A stretch of 7,172 nt of DNA from NCBI GenBank assembly GCA_021827545.1, contig JAKAVH010000020.1:1-7172 (forward strand). The letters are read 5' to 3'. The stretch is from Thermoplasmata archaeon (GTDB taxonomy: Archaea; Thermoplasmatota; Thermoplasmata; UBA184). Within the stretch, counting starts at the first letter, position 1, and every line of letters begins with the position of its first letter. The notes under the pieces are model-generated. The model saw nothing but the letters and a program-made list of their open reading frames with translations. It had not been told where the DNA came from and ran no database searches. The translations under genes and the position numbers were made by a program. This document shows, piece by piece, positions 5,462-7,172 of this stretch.

Positions 5462-6174
5462 CGATCCGTGCCCTCCCCCAGCGTGACCTCGGGCGAGGTC
5501 TGCCCGACCACGAAGACGTACTCCTTCACCGTCGAGAACCCTTCCTTGAAGTGGACCAGGTTCGGCTGGGACGAGTTGCGGACCTCGACCCGGTCGACTC
5601 GGGCGAGCTCCCCGACATGCGAACCGCCAGAGACGTACGCAAGCGCCCCCGGCGCGAGCCGGAGGTGCTCTACGACCTTCTGTTCCGGTAGCGACAGCTT
5701 CACCGAGTCTCCGACCCGATAGGCAGAACCGGCCGGGACCAGGAGGTTGCGGCCGTCGTGGAGGGTGACCTCGACCTTCCCGCCCTTGACCGCGTGCTTG
5801 AACCGGACGCGCCCGAGCTTGACCGACGCCTCGGTCGAGGGGATCGAGATCAGCGCGAACTTGCCGCGCCGGTCCCGCATGACCCGGTAGTGGGCATCGA
5901 GGGGAGCGGCGAACGACAGGGTGTCCATGAGCCCGAGTCCGCGGTCGAGGTCCTTCGCGACCTGCCCGTCGACCCGGACGGAGCCCGAGCGCAGGAGGAT
6001 TCGGGCTTCGCGCGCGGACGCCACGATCCGACGTACGTCCCGCAGCACGAGAAGGAGCGGCATCGACGCGTCCTGGGCGTGCGGGCCGGGCCCGGGACGT
6101 TTCAGCCACTTCGTCCCCTTGCGCGGGACCGTCCAGCTGCGGGGAGCCGCGCGGCGCTTCAGACGGAACGTCAT
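5458..6174 (-). CDS. rps4e: Small ribosomal subunit protein eS4
   Basis: eS4 is a 16S rRNA-binding small-subunit protein found in archaea and eukaryotes but not bacteria. The 238-residue product shows the expected domains in order. The basic N-terminal segment is LKRRAAPRSWTVPRKGTKWL (5-24) with RPGPGPH. An S4-type RNA-binding domain (about 38-90) contains LLVLRDVRRIVASAREARIL (41-60) and SVRVDGQVAKDLDRGLGLMD (65-84). Next is the central S4e domain (about 92-165). A KOW-like segment (about 174-208) follows, with LAYVSGGSHVGELARVDRVE and NLVHFK. The end, FSTVKEYVFVVG (213-224), is also typical, and the length is normal. It begins with an ATGA overlap on the uL24 stop and ends in another ATGA overlap with uL5, so translation of the three genes is probably coupled. 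Confidence 0.97.
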   Translation of the reverse strand: MTFRLKRRAAPRSWTVPRKGTKWLKRPGPGPHAQDASMPLLLVLRDVRRIVASAREARILLRSGSVRVDGQVAKDLDRGLGLMDTLSFAAPLDAHYRVMRDRRGKFALISIPSTEASVKLGRVRFKHAVKGGKVEVTLHDGRNLLVPAGSAYRVGDSVKLSLPEQKVVEHLRLAPGALAYVSGGSHVGELARVDRVEVRNSSQPNLVHFKEGFSTVKEYVFVVGQTSPEVTLGEGTDR

Positions 6175-6737
6175 GCCGCCTCGTCGCCCTCCTCGTCCGC
6201 GGTCGGGCGGGCCTTCTTCGACCGCGCGCGTTTCGTCGGCGCGGAGGTGGAGTCTTCTGCCTCCGGCGCGGCGGCTTCGGGGGCGCCCTCCGCGGGAGCG
6301 GACGGTTCGGCCACCGGCGCGGTTTCCTCCGGGGGCACTTCGGCGGTCTCGCCCCGCTCCTCGGGGGTGACGTCCTCCTCCCGGACGCGGAGCGACCGAC
6401 GTCGCCACGGATCCGAGAGGTTGAGACGGGTGATCACGAGGTGGCTCAGGCGGAGCTCGAGCGGCTTCAGCTTCTCGTCGGCCGTCTTCAGGGTCACGTT
6501 GTCGAGCGTAACGGCGTAGTCCCGGCGGTTGACCTTCGCGATGCGCTCCTCGCGCCCGACGAAGCTCCCCGAGAGGACGCGGACCGTGTCCCCCTTGCGG
6601 ACCGGGACCGAGCGACGATGGAAACGGGCGCGGAGCTCGCGAGAGAGCGGGGCGTTCATCCGACGCCGGCGCTCGAAGGAGTCCGCGGTGAAGTAGGATT
6701 TGCGCTGCCGGCGGGGAGCGTGGGGAGAGCGACGCAT
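6171..6737 (-). CDS. rpl24: Large ribosomal subunit protein uL24 with a long acidic C-terminal tail
   Basis: uL24 is an early-assembly 23S rRNA-binding protein located near the polypeptide exit tunnel. The archaeal form is recognised by the N-terminal SPHAPRRQRKSYF (4-16), the basic MNAPLSRELRARFHRRSVPV (27-46) and the KOW motif VRKGDTVRVLSGSFVGREER (46-65). KVNRRDYAVTLDNVTLKTAD (68-87) and the LRLSHLVITRLNLSD segment complete the fold. The protein is 188 residues against a usual archaeal length of about 110-130. The excess is residues 123-188 (DNA 6174-6371), Ala/Pro/Glu-rich with 17 acidic residues, interrupted by a basic cluster (TKRARSKKAR, 168-177) and ending in DEEGDEAA. The ATG at 6737 follows the uL14 stop by 8 nt, and AGGAGGA (6741-6747) overlaps that stop codon. 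The extension is in frame through to the eS4 overlap, so it appears real. Confidence 0.96.
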   Translation of the reverse strand: MRRSPHAPRRQRKSYFTADSFERRRRMNAPLSRELRARFHRRSVPVRKGDTVRVLSGSFVGREERIAKVNRRDYAVTLDNVTLKTADEKLKPLELRLSHLVITRLNLSDPWRRRSLRVREEDVTPEERGETAEVPPEETAPVAEPSAPAEGAPEAAAPEAEDSTSAPTKRARSKKARPTADEEGDEAA

Positions 6738-6745
6738 GGTTCCTC

Positions 6746-7144
6746 CTACAGGATGATCGACGAGGCGGCCGCGATCCGCGGCCAGCGCTCGGCGGCCTCC
6801 TTCGCCACCGGCCCCTTGATCTGCGAGCCCTTGATCTCGCCGGTCTCGGTCGTGATGACCGCGGCGTTGTCCTCGAACTGCAGCCGGGAGCCGTCGGCCC
6901 GGTGGATCGGCGATCGGGAGCGTACGATGACGGCGGTCAACACCTGGCGGCGCATTTCGGGGGTGCCCTTCTTGACCGACACGATCACGAGGTCGGCGAT
7001 CCCCGCGCGCGGATAGCGCCGATGCGTCCCGTGCCAGTTCCTCACGGCGATGATCTCGACGACCTTCGCGCCGGTGTTGTCGACGCACTCGAGCCGAGCC
7101 CCCTTGGGGAGGCCCCGGCCCCGCCGGCCCGCGAGACCCTTCAT
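6746..7144 (-). CDS. rpl14: Large ribosomal subunit protein uL14
   Basis: uL14 is a highly conserved large-subunit protein at the subunit interface, contacting 23S rRNA and forming an intersubunit bridge. The 132-residue product contains [20 protein letters not shown] (17-36), [20 protein letters not shown] (48-67), [20 protein letters not shown] (68-87), [10 protein letters not shown] (88-97) and the C-terminal [20 protein letters not shown] (109-128), a near textbook archaeal uL14. Length is normal. The ATG at 7144 overlaps the preceding uS17 stop as ATGA. A purine run AAGGAGGAGG (7146-7155) immediately upstream serves as Shine-Dalgarno. Position after uS17 and before uL24 is the standard archaeal order. 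Confidence 0.98.
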   Translation of the reverse strand: MKGLAGRRGRGLPKGARLECVDNTGAKVVEIIAVRNWHGTHRRYPRAGIADLVIVSVKKGTPEMRRQVLTAVIVRSRSPIHRADGSRLQFEDNAAVITTETGEIKGSQIKGPVAKEAAERWPRIAAASSIIL

Positions 7145-7172
7145 GCCTCCTCCTTCTCGACGGCGGGCTCGT
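7141..7172 (-). CDS. rps17: C-terminal end of the upstream gene, probably uS17
   Basis: Reading into the window on the minus strand, one frame gives EPAVEKEEA followed by TGA at 7143-7141, overlapping the uL14 ATG as ATGA. Nine residues cannot identify a family. The call to uS17 rests on gene order, since uS17 directly precedes uL14 in archaeal spc clusters, and on the same overlap style seen at other junctions here. The acidic end would be a small charged C-terminal tail. The gene is cut by the window edge. Confidence 0.5.
   Translation of the reverse strand, partial: EPAVEKEEA

Noticed and set aside
5462..6109. Upstream in-frame extension of uL5 over eS4
   Set aside because: It reads eS4 in the wrong frame and gives Arg/Gly/Pro-rich noise. 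The ATG at 5461 is supported by GGGGGAGGG and an ATGA overlap.
6738..7088. Upstream in-frame extension of uL24 over uL14
   Set aside because: It overlaps the certain uL14 gene out of frame, and the uL24 ATG at 6737 has AGGAGGA at the right distance and a canonical N-terminus.
1..7172. A new defence, mobile or metabolic system hidden in the cluster
   Set aside because: Every stretch is accounted for by core ribosomal genes or secY in their standard archaeal order, and the largest non-coding gap is 36 nt. There is no room for an extra gene on either strand.

Overview
The window is one continuous stretch of an archaeal ribosomal-protein operon (the spc-type cluster). It lies entirely on the minus strand, so transcription runs from high to low coordinates. 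In that direction the order is: uS17 (last codons only), uL14, uL24, eS4, uL5, uS14, uS8, uL6, eL32, eL19, uL18, uS5, uL30, uL15, then secY, which runs off the low-coordinate edge. eS4, eL32 and eL19 have no bacterial counterparts, and their positions inside the cluster are the standard archaeal ones, so the source is an archaeon. Base composition is very GC-rich and third codon positions are almost all G or C. The protein sequences look euryarchaeal. A high-GC relative of the Thermoplasmata is my best guess, but it is an impression and not a placement.

The genes are packed with almost no spacing. Five junctions are ATGA or GTGA start-stop overlaps (uS17/uL14, uL24/eS4, eS4/uL5, eL19/uL18, uL18/uS5), one is an 11-nt overlap (uS8/uL6), and the others have gaps of 3 to 20 nt. 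Nearly every cistron has a purine-rich Shine-Dalgarno-like stretch, often inside the end of the preceding gene. The exception is the uL15/secY junction: a 36-nt gap with an AT-rich TATA-box-like element about 25 nt before the secY start and no Shine-Dalgarno. This looks like an internal promoter producing a leaderless or nearly leaderless secY transcript.

The gene content is ordinary core translation and secretion machinery: large-subunit proteins uL14, uL24, uL5, uL6, eL32, eL19, uL18, uL30 and uL15, small-subunit proteins eS4, uS14, uS8 and uS5, and the SecY channel. I see no mobile element, CRISPR array, RNA gene or new defence system. The unusual part is what has been added to the core proteins. 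SecY has about 63 extra N-terminal residues forming two predicted membrane helices. uS5 ends in a roughly 50-residue Gly/Arg/Pro (RGG-type) tail containing a threefold hexapeptide repeat. uL24 has a roughly 65-residue acidic Ala/Pro/Glu tail. eL32 has a roughly 66-residue Ala/Pro-rich N-terminal extension. These are the places to look for something undescribed.
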